From positions 124,001-188,000 of the forward strand of contig NZ_CP016895.1 of the NCBI RefSeq assembly GCF_001704115.1: a DNA stretch of 64,000 nucleotides. The letters run 5' to 3'. The position numbers and the translations under genes were made by a program. The notes under the pieces were generated by a model, which did no database searches, had not been told where the DNA came from, and saw nothing but the letters and a program-made list of their open reading frames with translations. Below are positions 28,790 through 37,552 of the stretch, one piece after another. Source of the DNA: Acinetobacter larvae (GTDB lineage: Bacteria; Pseudomonadota; Gammaproteobacteria; Pseudomonadales; Moraxellaceae). Numbering within the stretch: position 1 is the first letter of the stretch; every line of letters starts with the position of its first letter.

Positions 28790-29980
28790 CTATCGCTCCC
28801 TTAATGCTTCTTTGGCCTTATTAAAGGGTTTGAGTAAATAATCCATGACAGTTTTCTCACCAGTACGGATATCAACGGTTGCCATCATGCCTGGTGTAAT
28901 ATTAAACGCCTTGCCTTCTTTGTTGTAGAGTTTATCGGAGTCAGTACGAATATATACTCGATAATAAAACTGATCTTGTTTAACTTCATCCCGCAATGTA
29001 TCGGGTGAAATGACGCTCACTTTACCCTTTAATCCGCCATAAATTGAATAGTCATATGCTGTAATTTTTACTAAGGCTTCTTGGGCAGGTCGGATGAAAG
29101 CAATATCGCGTGGTGAAATACGTGCCTCGATTAACAACTGCTCATCTATTGGTACAATCGTCATGAGTTTGCCATTTTGAGGAATAACTCCACCAATTGT
29201 GGTTACCGCAATTTCTTTGACGACACCGCGTACAGGTGCACGAAAAACAGCACGACTTAGCACATCATTACGCCCTTTAACCACTTGTTGTTGTGTCTCA
29301 ATATCGGTATTGGCTTTGGATAACTCTTCACGCGCTTTGACATAATACTCATTGCGGATATCAGTCATTTTATTTTGTAATTCATTTGCTTGGCGCTTAA
29401 GCCGTAAGACTTCAACTTCACTGGCTGCACCTTTGGCGACCAAGGGTTCAGTCATACTCAGTTCTTGTTGTACCAGTCGTAATGCCTGAGATAACCCTGC
29501 TAAGGACTCTTGTAAGTTAGCACGCCGAGAATTATATAATGCTGTTTGTTGGCGTACCAGCTCTGGGTCTTTATGCACCGATTCTGGGAAAGTTAATGGA
29601 CTACCACTCACTTCGGCTACAAGACGTGCTGCGGTAGCTTGGGAAGAGACCAGTAAGGATTGTGACTCTCCAACATTAGAGGCAAAACGCGTTGGATCAA
29701 GCTGTGCTAAAATTTGCCCCTTTTGTACGATATCACCTTCTTTAACATTCAATTGTGTGACAATACCGCCTTCTAATGATTGAATGACTTGCTCTTTTGA
29801 TGATGGAATCACTTTACCACTGCCGGTCGATACTTCTTCCAATTTAAATAGCCAAGCCCAGAGTATTAAAACACACAAACCAATTCCAATAATCCAGACC
29901 ATAAAGCTAGCACGTGGCAAAGGTGGTGAGAGAGGGTTCACTGTTTTTGAAGATTCAGCGAGTGAATTTTGTTCAGTCAT
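28790..29980 (-). CDS. HlyD/LapC-type periplasmic adaptor of type I secretion
   Basis: A 396-residue membrane-fusion protein. A single membrane helix lies at about residues 27-47. It is followed by GSGKVIPSSKEQVIQSLEGG (start of the lipoyl-like barrel) and a long coiled-coil region (roughly residues 120-240). The C-terminal beta domain contains FRAPVRGVVKEIAV and ISPRDIAFIRPAQEALVKI. It bridges the inner-membrane ABC exporter and the TolC-like channel. The gene overlaps the ABC exporter stop by four bases, so it is the third gene of a TolC-ABC-HlyD operon. The order and motifs fit the LapC group that exports large adhesins. Confidence 0.92.
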   Translation of the reverse strand: MTEQNSLAESSKTVNPLSPPLPRASFMVWIIGIGLCVLILWAWLFKLEEVSTGSGKVIPSSKEQVIQSLEGGIVTQLNVKEGDIVQKGQILAQLDPTRFASNVGESQSLLVSSQATAARLVAEVSGSPLTFPESVHKDPELVRQQTALYNSRRANLQESLAGLSQALRLVQQELSMTEPLVAKGAASEVEVLRLKRQANELQNKMTDIRNEYYVKAREELSKANTDIETQQQVVKGRNDVLSRAVFRAPVRGVVKEIAVTTIGGVIPQNGKLMTIVPIDEQLLIEARISPRDIAFIRPAQEALVKITAYDYSIYGGLKGKVSVISPDTLRDEVKQDQFYYRVYIRTDSDKLYNKEGKAFNITPGMMATVDIRTGEKTVMDYLLKPFNKAKEALRER

Positions 29981-32115
29981 GCCTGTGCTCCTTGTTGAGT
30001 GGGCTGCGGTGCTGCCGATTGATTTAAAATCTCATCACGTGAACCATCCATAACCACTTTGCCTTCATTGATGACAATAATACGATCTACCAACTCCAAT
30101 ACCGCGCGGCGGTGTGTGGCAACCACTAAAGTACGGTGTCCTAGCCACTGTTTAAGGTGTTCAATCAATTGCCTTTCAGAGATTTCATCTAATGCTGCTG
30201 TGGGCTCATCAAGTAGTAATATATTTGGCTGACGTAGTAATAAACGCGTTAGCAGTAAGGCTTGACGCTGACCGCCAGAGAAGCCCACACCCCCTTCTAA
30301 AATCACATGACTTAAGCCATCTTGTTTGGCATGTACGATGTCTAATGCTCCGGTCATATGTAAGGCATTGAGAATATCTTCATCTGTGGCTAAGGGGGCT
30401 CCAAGGGTAAGGTTATCGCGGATACTGCCAAAAAACAGATGCGCATTTTGATTGAGTAGTGCCATATCTCGACGAATATCCGCAGGATCAATTCGTGATA
30501 GATCTAATCCTTCTAAATAGACTTTGCCTTTATCAGCAAACTGCATACCTGCTAAGAGTTGCAATAAAGTCGACTTACCAGCACCATTGCGACCTAAAAT
30601 TGCAATTTTTTCACCAGCTTGAATTTTTAATTTGCTAATATTCAGATTGAGATGTGGATCTTCGTCTATATATTTAAATTGCACATTATGGAGATAGTAG
30701 TCGCCATGTAGCACGGGTTTATGTACCAGTTGACTGTGTTCAGGTTGATCAACATTACGTTGCATCAATTGATCCAAACCTGTTTTAGCGACTTTGGCCT
30801 GCTGTAATCGTGTCAAAATTGCAGTGACTTGAGAAATCGGTGCGAGCATCCGTGAAGATAATATAGAACATGCTACCAATGCGCCTGTGGTCATATCACC
30901 ACGCATCACCATAAAGCTACCAGCCAAGACCACAAAAACGAAAGCAAGGCTTTGGACTTTTTGAGTCCATGCGGTTAAGACACCTGCAATTTTGCGTTGC
31001 CGCATGCTGATCTCTGCAGAGACCTCATTCATGTGGTTCCACTGATTTTGAAAACGTTGCTCAGCCCGGAGTAACTTAATATCTTCAATGCCTTGTACCG
31101 CTTCTACCAGCATGGCATTGCGAATTGCAGATTCACGCATGCCTTCTTGCGCCAATTGTGCTAAAGGCTTTTGTACTAAAATGGCAGGAATAATCATGAG
31201 CGGTACAATCAAGACCATTACCCAAAATAGGTTGCCGCCGATAAACCAGAAAATGGCTAGAAACATAAAGAAAAAGGGTAGGTCCGCAATAGCACTGACG
31301 GTTGTAGAGGTTACCAGTTCACGGACACCTTCCAACTCTCTGATTTGTGAAATAAAAGTACCTGTTGATTTAGAACGCTCTTTATTTTTAATTCTGAGTG
31401 CATGTCCAAAGACCCGATCTGAGATTTTTAAATCTGCGCGTTTACCAATAATGTCTGAGATATAAATTCGAGCAATCCTGAGTATAAATTCAAAGATCGC
31501 TGCGATCATCACGCCTCCGACTAAAACCCAGAGCGTGGGAATAGACTGGGATGGCACAACGCGATCGTATACTTGCATAGAAAATATAATCGTCGCAAGC
31601 GCTAAGATATTGGCCAGTAAGGAGGCAAACATAATATCGATATAACGTCGCCAATCTTTGAGTACGATTGACCAAAACCAACTGGCTTCATAGGGCTTGA
31701 TATAGTCATCAACGCGAGCATCGGCAATAGAGCTCTCAGGTCTCAGAATAAAGACACTGCGTATTGCAGTTTTTAATTGATCTAGATCATAAATCTGCTC
31801 AAGTCCTTGATCACCACTTAGCAAAATACTCACTTTTCCTTGTTGGTCAGCTTTATCGATTACACCCACTTGACCATCGTAAAAATCAACAATAACAGGA
31901 AGTTGCCATGGATTTAATAAGTCTTCATGAAATGAATTTTGTTTATAACGAAGTCCTACTTGTCGGCAAATTAATGCGACAACTTGGTTGAGATCTTGCG
32001 GTTGAGTCCAGTCGAGTTGCAAACGGACTTGTTCAACAGAGGCTTCAATCCGATAATGTTTCGCGATGCATAATATAGCCTGCAACCAAGCTTGATAAGA
32101 AAATGTTTTGCTCAT
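29977..32115 (-). CDS. LapB-type type I secretion ABC exporter with degenerate C39-like domain
   Basis: A 712-residue protein. Residues 1 to about 130 form a C39-like domain. The papain-type catalytic residues are not in the expected setting, because the His of the second motif is replaced in LPVIVDFYDGQVGVID. It is therefore a substrate-docking rather than a processing domain. Six membrane helices follow between about 160 and 440. The ATPase has Walker A GRNGAGKST, signature GFSGGQRQ, Walker B ILLLDEPTAALDE and the H-loop VVATHRR. It powers export of unprocessed C-terminal-signal substrates such as RTX or Bap-like adhesins. It overlaps both neighbouring genes by four bases. No substrate gene is present in the window. 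Confidence 0.92.
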   Translation of the reverse strand: MSKTFSYQAWLQAILCIAKHYRIEASVEQVRLQLDWTQPQDLNQVVALICRQVGLRYKQNSFHEDLLNPWQLPVIVDFYDGQVGVIDKADQQGKVSILLSGDQGLEQIYDLDQLKTAIRSVFILRPESSIADARVDDYIKPYEASWFWSIVLKDWRRYIDIMFASLLANILALATIIFSMQVYDRVVPSQSIPTLWVLVGGVMIAAIFEFILRIARIYISDIIGKRADLKISDRVFGHALRIKNKERSKSTGTFISQIRELEGVRELVTSTTVSAIADLPFFFMFLAIFWFIGGNLFWVMVLIVPLMIIPAILVQKPLAQLAQEGMRESAIRNAMLVEAVQGIEDIKLLRAEQRFQNQWNHMNEVSAEISMRQRKIAGVLTAWTQKVQSLAFVFVVLAGSFMVMRGDMTTGALVACSILSSRMLAPISQVTAILTRLQQAKVAKTGLDQLMQRNVDQPEHSQLVHKPVLHGDYYLHNVQFKYIDEDPHLNLNISKLKIQAGEKIAILGRNGAGKSTLLQLLAGMQFADKGKVYLEGLDLSRIDPADIRRDMALLNQNAHLFFGSIRDNLTLGAPLATDEDILNALHMTGALDIVHAKQDGLSHVILEGGVGFSGGQRQALLLTRLLLRQPNILLLDEPTAALDEISERQLIEHLKQWLGHRTLVVATHRRAVLELVDRIIVINEGKVVMDGSRDEILNQSAAPQPTQQGAQA

Positions 32116-33662
32116 GGTTGCACCTCAAATCCTTGTATAGAAATATTATTTAATGAGTAGGCTTGTCGTGATTTTCCTGTTGCCGCTATGTATTGCACGA
32201 TATTGTTATAAATATCAAAACGTGCATTTTCATATTCTTTATCTGCTGCATGTATTGCTAGTTCAGCATTGAGTAGGTCCAGTACGCTACGCGTACCCAG
32301 TTTGTATTGTTCTTGATAGAGCTCACGTGTTTGCACAGTAGAGTTTTGTCTTGCGAGTAGTACTTGCATTTGTTGCTGTTTGTTTTCAATACTTTCTCTA
32401 GTCATAACAATCTGGTCCTGTACTTCAAGATAGACAGCATTGACATTTGCTTTTGCAGCTTGCTCAGCAAAACTAGCAGAACGTGTACGTGCTGAGGTCG
32501 CTCCACCTTGAAAGAAATTACTGGATGCTTCTAACATGATTGAGTGATCTACATCATTGTCACTATTGGTTAAATTACCGTGCAAAGACTTACTAATACT
32601 TCCTTTCAAAGATAAAGTTGGATATCTACTCAATGTCGTTTGTTTTTTTTCATATTTTGCGATATCGACCTGAGCATTGGCTAAAATCAGTTTAGGGATT
32701 TGATTAAATAGCGGTTCATTATAAAGCTCAGAGGCTGCTACCAGTTGTTCGGGAATATTCCAATCCATCCCATCGCTTTTAAAGCCCAGTAAAGTATTCA
32801 AACGTTGTTGGTACTGATCGAGTAAATCTTGTTCTGTCAAAAGTGAAGACTGTGCAGATTGCAAATATGATTGGGCTTGTACAGGATCTGCTTGGCTACT
32901 GATTCCTGCATTGGCACGTAAATTTGCAATGGCTAGAATGCGTTGAATACCATCAATTTGTTGTTTGGCGATGGTAATGTTTTTGCGGTAACGCAAGATA
33001 TTAATAATGGCAGAACTGGTTTGCTGTGCGATGTCATCAATATTAACCAAGACATTGGCTTGCTCAGCAATTAACTTCGCCTTTTGTGTGTCAACGCTTG
33101 ATTTTATTTTGCCAAAATCAAATACCATCTGTGTTGCAGTGAGAGATAAGACTTGTTCATCTTTTTGGCTAGAGGTCAAATCACCCGTACTGATGCCACC
33201 AGAAATTTGTGGGTAATATTGTGATTTTGCTAAATCGATGTTTGCATTTTGTGCAGCTAAAGTCGCAATCTTTTGGCTAAGCGTTGGGTGGCGTAATAAT
33301 GCTGTTTTAATCGCATCATAAAAGTTTAAGTGGGTAATAGGAACATATTGAGGGCTTGTAGGGCTGATGGATGATAACTTGTCAGTTGTATTGGGCGGCA
33401 TAACTTTTAAGGGCTGCGAATTTATAATAGATTGATCTACTTGGAAATTACTTAAGTCCTGCAGTTGCACAGTTTTAAAATTTGCATCAGATTTGGGGCT
33501 AAATAAATCAATAGTGCCTTGTTTAACTTTAGTGTAAAAGTTGGTTTTTTGCTCAGCATTACTCGCATGAGCATCTAATATACTGAATATAATGATCAAA
33601 CTTAAACACGTTTTTCTATAGTTTAAGCAATAAGTAAATATATGTTGACTAGATTTATTCAA
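32112..33662 (-). CDS. TolC-family outer-membrane channel of type I secretion
   Basis: A 516-residue outer-membrane efflux protein, first gene of the secretion operon. The signal region has a long polar start followed by a hydrophobic core (LSLIIIFSILDAHAS). A later start cannot be excluded. The two OEP repeats are visible: NLRANAGISSQADPVQAQSY in the first half and YQEQYKLGTRSVLDLLNAEL in the second, the latter a TolC/LapE hallmark. It forms the trimeric exit duct. About 690 AT-rich bases lie upstream and must hold the operon promoter. Confidence 0.9.
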   Translation of the reverse strand: MNKSSQHIFTYCLNYRKTCLSLIIIFSILDAHASNAEQKTNFYTKVKQGTIDLFSPKSDANFKTVQLQDLSNFQVDQSIINSQPLKVMPPNTTDKLSSISPTSPQYVPITHLNFYDAIKTALLRHPTLSQKIATLAAQNANIDLAKSQYYPQISGGISTGDLTSSQKDEQVLSLTATQMVFDFGKIKSSVDTQKAKLIAEQANVLVNIDDIAQQTSSAIINILRYRKNITIAKQQIDGIQRILAIANLRANAGISSQADPVQAQSYLQSAQSSLLTEQDLLDQYQQRLNTLLGFKSDGMDWNIPEQLVAASELYNEPLFNQIPKLILANAQVDIAKYEKKQTTLSRYPTLSLKGSISKSLHGNLTNSDNDVDHSIMLEASSNFFQGGATSARTRSASFAEQAAKANVNAVYLEVQDQIVMTRESIENKQQQMQVLLARQNSTVQTRELYQEQYKLGTRSVLDLLNAELAIHAADKEYENARFDIYNNIVQYIAATGKSRQAYSLNNISIQGFEVQP

Positions 33663-34353
33663 TTTTATTACTCATCAAATCGTTGAAAATACTTTGGTGC
33701 CGCTCTAACTTTTAAATATTAAATGGGGTGGTTTATTGGTGAGGATAATTCTTTTTAAATTCTCAATAAATTAATCATAAGAATTTGCTCTAATGCATTT
33801 AAACGTATCATCTAAATCCAATTTTTGATTTACATAATGCAACTTTGCTAAAACTAAACTAATAAACAATTACAAAAGGTACAAGAGATCAATGCTGTTT
33901 TAACTTTGTGTATGCGTAATCTTGTTTTTTTTGTTACGTAGGTTGTTGAAAATATTGAAAGTTAAATTTTTGTGATGTTTTAAATATAAGATTTTTTCCA
34001 ATCAAGATAAGTACAGATATAATGAGTATAATGTTTATTTTGTATTTTTTTATTTTAATCATAAAATAACTTTCTATAATTTCACCTGCTTATGCTAATT
34101 TATGTTTTATAGTATAAAATCTTTGTGCATATTAATTAACATATTTTTAATTTATCTATAAGAAAAAATTATAAATTGTTTTTAGCTATTTTTGTTCTGA
34201 GTTTTATTTTGAGTATATTGGTTTTATTGTGATACTCTTCTCATTTGTATGGTGTGATTTAAATTAAAATATTTAGCACTACATATATTATACTCTTTAA
34301 AAATTAAACGTTTTTATTATCATATTTTTTATTAGCATGCTTTAGAGATAACA
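33663..34353. other. AT-rich divergent region upstream of the secretion operon
   Basis: About 690 bases without a supported gene. The stretch is extremely rich in A and T and lies between the TolC-like gene (leftward) and the small Cys-rich gene (rightward). It should contain both promoters. AT-rich DNA of this kind is a common target for H-NS-like silencers. I see no clear operator or terminator. Confidence 0.45.
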
Positions 34354-34638
34354 ATGGATACTTGGAAGTGCAATAATTGTATAGGATATATTCCGATTGA
34401 TTACTCAAAAATTAAAACTGGTGACCTTGTTTTTTTTATTTTAAAAAAAACATATGGTAACCGCGGTGATAAAATTTTAAAGACAGGAAATATTATGGAG
34501 GTGCTAGAGAATAAAGTATTAATTAATAGCCATGGCAAGATCATTGAAAATAACTTAGAGGATATTTATCCTTTCAGTGCACCAGCTAAAATTATTTATA
34601 AAATTTTTGGCATATGTTGTTGTTGTTCAAGAACATAA
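34354..34638 (+). CDS. Small Cys-rich protein of unknown function
   Basis: 94 residues. The N-terminus has a Cys-x2-Cys pair (Cys6 and Cys9 in WKCNNC). The C-terminus ends with four consecutive cysteines (Cys88-91 in FGICCCCSRT). The middle resembles a small beta-barrel (IKTGDLVFFIL, NIMEVLENKVLINSHG). The clustered Cys could bind zinc or another metal. The gene is very AT-rich and lies 200 bases ahead of the recombinase-like gene on the same strand. Together they look like a small regulatory or acquired island beside the secretion operon. The function is not recognised. The ribosome-binding site is weak. Confidence 0.55.
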   Translation: MDTWKCNNCIGYIPIDYSKIKTGDLVFFILKKTYGNRGDKILKTGNIMEVLENKVLINSHGKIIENNLEDIYPFSAPAKIIYKIFGICCCCSRT

Positions 34639-34838
34639 AAACCTATTTCTGGTTATGCATTGAGAGGTGTTTAATAAATAAATTTTATACTCCTATGTTT
34701 ATTATGTAAATGTTTTCACAAAATGAATGTTATTACGCTACAGTCATTTTATTTGTGTGCTTTTATTGGTATCATTGTGTATTAAATTTATTAGACTTAA
34801 TGATAGTATTATTTAACTTTAAAGAGGGTTTAATTTCT

Positions 34839-35423
34839 ATGCGTACATATGCTTATGTTAGAAAAGATCCTGGAATAGATGGCGATGAAGTCAATTATAT
34901 TTCATATTTTTATAAGAATGGGTATCAGATTCCAAAGCAAAGACTGATTTTTGAGGAAGTAACTGTCGATACATCGATTATTTATCGAGATAAGTTTATT
35001 AATTTAATTAATTATGGGCTTGAAAGTGGCGATGTCCTATTAATTAAAAGCATAGACTGTTTAGGTCGTAATTTCGATGAGATCTATAATATGGTCAATA
35101 AAATTGATCAGAAGAAAATACGTCTAGTTTGCTTTGATTACTCAAAAAAGGAAATTGCAGGGGATCTGAAAATTTTCTTTCTACACTTCTTAAAAATTTG
35201 TTTAGATTTTGAAGGTAAGTTTAAAAAAATTAATAAAAATTATCCACCAAATAATTTTGTTAAGAAAGTTGGACGACCTGAAATTTTAAACTATGAGCAG
35301 AAGAAAGAAGTCATTAGTAAATTTAAAAAGGGGCATAGTGTCTATTCTTTAGCAAAAGAATATTCGGTAACCCGTACTGTAATTAATAGATTACTTGAAA
35401 AAGCATCTCAAGAATTTAATTAG
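34839..35423 (+). CDS. Serine-recombinase-like protein with lost active site, C-terminal HTH
   Basis: 194 residues from the ATG at 34839, with AGAGGG ten bases before it. A longer reading from 34710 adds a hydrophobic stretch not found in this family. The fold of resolvase/invertase catalytic domains is evident: YAYVRKD at the start, RDKFINLINYGLESGDVLLI, then SIDCLGRNFDEIYNMV. Aligned by eye to gamma-delta resolvase, Ser10 is Arg8 here, the preceding Arg is Tyr6, and the Arg of DRLGR is Cys74. Arg77 is kept. The C-terminus has GRPEILNYEQKK and a helix-turn-helix near residues 165-188 (HSVYSLAKEYSVTRTVINRL). It is probably a DNA-binding protein without recombinase activity. It ends at a strong terminator. 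Confidence 0.75.
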   Translation: MRTYAYVRKDPGIDGDEVNYISYFYKNGYQIPKQRLIFEEVTVDTSIIYRDKFINLINYGLESGDVLLIKSIDCLGRNFDEIYNMVNKIDQKKIRLVCFDYSKKEIAGDLKIFFLHFLKICLDFEGKFKKINKNYPPNNFVKKVGRPEILNYEQKKEVISKFKKGHSVYSLAKEYSVTRTVINRLLEKASQEFN

Positions 35424-35579
35424 TAAATTAATATAATTTATGATATTAGAATTTTATGTTTTTATTTTTCAAGTAGGCTTTTATATCTTTTAAATTTGCT
35501 GGTTTGATTAGGTATGTTTTTTTTCAAATTTTATTATGCACTAATAGAGTTTTTAAAAACGATTAATATCGGAATTATA

Positions 35580-35634
35580 TGTAATAAGAATATTAGCCTT
35601 TGAAATTTAAAGCTAATATCTTATTACATTTTTT
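35580..35634 (+). terminator. Strong hairpin terminator after the recombinase-like gene
   Basis: GTAATAAGAATATTAGC (35581-35597) pairs with GCTAATATCTTATTAC (35612-35627), with one bulged base, followed by a six-base T-run. It lies between convergent genes and may also act, less well, on the minus-strand regulator gene that ends at 35644. Confidence 0.85.
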
Positions 35635-35643
35635 CGTTATTTG

Positions 35644-36735
35644 TTAATGAATGAGTAGTTTTATCCGCTCGCGGTATGGATGCTCTGTTGGAAGTAACTC
35701 ATATAAGCGTTGTGCAGCGTCAATGCGTTCAGGGGCACGGCTTAAAACCTTAAAAAGAATATCAATGTCTTGCATTTGATAAATAAAATGGCTTAACCGT
35801 GCATCAAAGCATTCTCGCCAAGTATTAATGATTGGACTTTCTGACTTATTCATAAAACCGCCTTGATATAAATCAAAGGTACTGGTAATAAGCCCCGCAT
35901 TTAAAGACATTTCTGCTGCTAAAAAGTCACTTTGTACTTCACAAACTAATCTATAAGGTCTGGAGTCAATACTTTCTGGTAATAATAGCCGGAGTTGAGA
36001 AAGCTCAGATTTCAAGGTTTTGCTACTGACTGGGCGTTCGCCATAGAGTGCCTGATGTAAGTCTTCTAAATGCAAGCCATCAGGATGTAATGCAAGAATA
36101 CAGAGGATTTCTAACTGTCGATGAGTTAGGGTGAGTAATTGTCCATTAAATAAAGCATAAGGTGTACCCAACCCTTTAAGGTAGAGCAAATTATTTTGCT
36201 CTGTGCGGATCGCTTGTTGAACGATATTGGCACAATGCTCTACCGCTAATAGTCCAAGGCTGTTGTGATGTTGACTTTTCGTTGAGAGATTGAGGATACC
36301 ATGGCACTTTCCTGTCAGAGGGTCAACGATAGGTGCCGCATAACAGACCCAATCACGCACACTATGCATATGATTTTCATGTGAATTGACACAACTTGCA
36401 CGATGCTGATTGAGTGCTAAACCAATTGCATTTCGACCTACCGCTTGAGTTGACCAATGACCTCCTGCAATAAAATTGACATGTTCTGCTGCGTTACGCA
36501 TGAGTTGACTACTCCAAGTCCAACGCAGTGTTCCTTGATGATCTGTGATACCTATAGCCATATTGGCATGTTGTGCCACTTGTTTTAGTTCAGACTGACA
36601 TTTATAAATAGAACGCTCAAAATATTGGCTGGATTCCTGTTGGGATAACGCTATGAGAGGCGCAGCCTCCAGTGGGGAGTGATTCATCAGATGCTGCTTT
36701 TGAAGATTAAGCAGCGGATATTTCGACAGATTCAT
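35644..36735 (-). CDS. AcoR-like GAF-domain regulator lacking the sigma-54 AAA+ domain
   Basis: 363 residues, with AAGGAA about eight bases before the ATG. Residues from about 45 to 180 match the GAF sensor of AcoR/DhaR regulators: MAIGITDHQGTLRWTW, AGGHWSTQAVGRNAIGLAL, WVCYAAPIVDPLTGKCHGIL. Real AcoR proteins continue with an AAA+ sigma-54 activation domain and a Fis-type HTH. Here neither is present. Instead residues from about 205 to 270 look like a winged helix (LTHRQLEILCILALHPDGLH, LYGERPVSSKTLKSELSQLR), followed by a helical tail with a tetratricopeptide or BTAD feel. It is divergent from the acetoin dehydrogenase operon and is the likely acetoin-responsive regulator. Confidence 0.8.
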   Translation of the reverse strand: MNLSKYPLLNLQKQHLMNHSPLEAAPLIALSQQESSQYFERSIYKCQSELKQVAQHANMAIGITDHQGTLRWTWSSQLMRNAAEHVNFIAGGHWSTQAVGRNAIGLALNQHRASCVNSHENHMHSVRDWVCYAAPIVDPLTGKCHGILNLSTKSQHHNSLGLLAVEHCANIVQQAIRTEQNNLLYLKGLGTPYALFNGQLLTLTHRQLEILCILALHPDGLHLEDLHQALYGERPVSSKTLKSELSQLRLLLPESIDSRPYRLVCEVQSDFLAAEMSLNAGLITSTFDLYQGGFMNKSESPIINTWRECFDARLSHFIYQMQDIDILFKVLSRAPERIDAAQRLYELLPTEHPYRERIKLLIH

Positions 36736-37552
36736 AACATATTCCTTTATGTTGTGGCTGTAGAGTGTAAATCCGGCATGATGTCGTAGTCGTCATGCAT
36801 CAAGTGTATGACATACGCTCGTGCGCGATAGGACATTGCCGCGATTGAGGTGAAACCAAGAACTTGACACTGTCTATTAAACATACAATTAAATTTAACC
36901 AAATTTCGATAACTTTCATAGTATAAAATAAATGATTTTTTCAATATTTTCATCATCAATAATAAGATCATATTCGCTATTTTTGTTGAAGTAAAATAAT
37001 CGATAATAAAGTGTGATGTTATTATCATTTGCCGCTTTACTATATTATTGGCTGAATATGACAGAATAATAAATTTTTGCATGGGATTTATTCGGTTTTA
37101 TGCTATTATTTAAAACCAAGTAAAATACTAAGGCTTTATTTGTTTTTAAAAATGCTATGTGCTAATCAATAAATTCTAATTAAATTCGAATAAAAGTCTG
37201 TTTAGTCGAAAACAAAAAACAAATAGTATATTTATTGAGGGTTGGTTAAAGGTTTGTTTTTTATCTTATTGAAAAATAATAAAAATTTACAATTTCATTT
37301 TTCTTAATTAACGCATTGTTTTTGTTAATTTTTAGTTTTAATGCGCTGCTTATATCTTTTTAGTCTAATAGTTATTTTTAAAATAATCCTTTTATATAAA
37401 TGAGCGGTACGTCAGTTTCGTTTAAGAACTTTAAATGCATAGTTTAGAGGCTCTGGAAGCAATTTTAATAGATTAAATAGCTAGCCCTGTAGATTTTAAT
37501 TCACTCTAAGCTAAGCAGTTAAGGTTGAATGTTAATAATAAGGATCAAAGTT
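36736..37552. promoter_or_regulatory. Divergent promoter region of the acetoin operon
   Basis: About 815 mostly AT-rich bases between the regulator and acoA. An imperfect dyad at 36776-36798 (GCATGATG and CGTCATGC arms around TCGTAGT) sits 40 bases upstream of the regulator start and may be an operator. I scanned for a sigma-54 promoter (TGGCAC-N5-TTGC) ahead of acoA and found none, consistent with a regulator that lacks the AAA+ domain. TAAGGA at 37539-37544 is the acoA ribosome-binding site. Confidence 0.45.

Noticed and set aside
31088..31465. 125-residue antisense frame inside the ABC exporter gene
   Set aside because: It is fully inside a well-supported gene and has no recognisable family, so it is a shadow frame.
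34710..34838. Upstream extension of the recombinase-like protein
   Set aside because: The extra 43 residues are hydrophobic and not part of the resolvase fold. AGAGGG supports the ATG at 34839.
34354..35423. Active mobile element carrying a serine recombinase
   Set aside because: The recombinase-like protein lacks its catalytic Ser, and no terminal repeats or target duplications are visible around it.
36736..37552. Sigma-54 promoter ahead of acoA
   Set aside because: I looked for TGGCAC-N5-TTGC and found no match with both halves at the right spacing.
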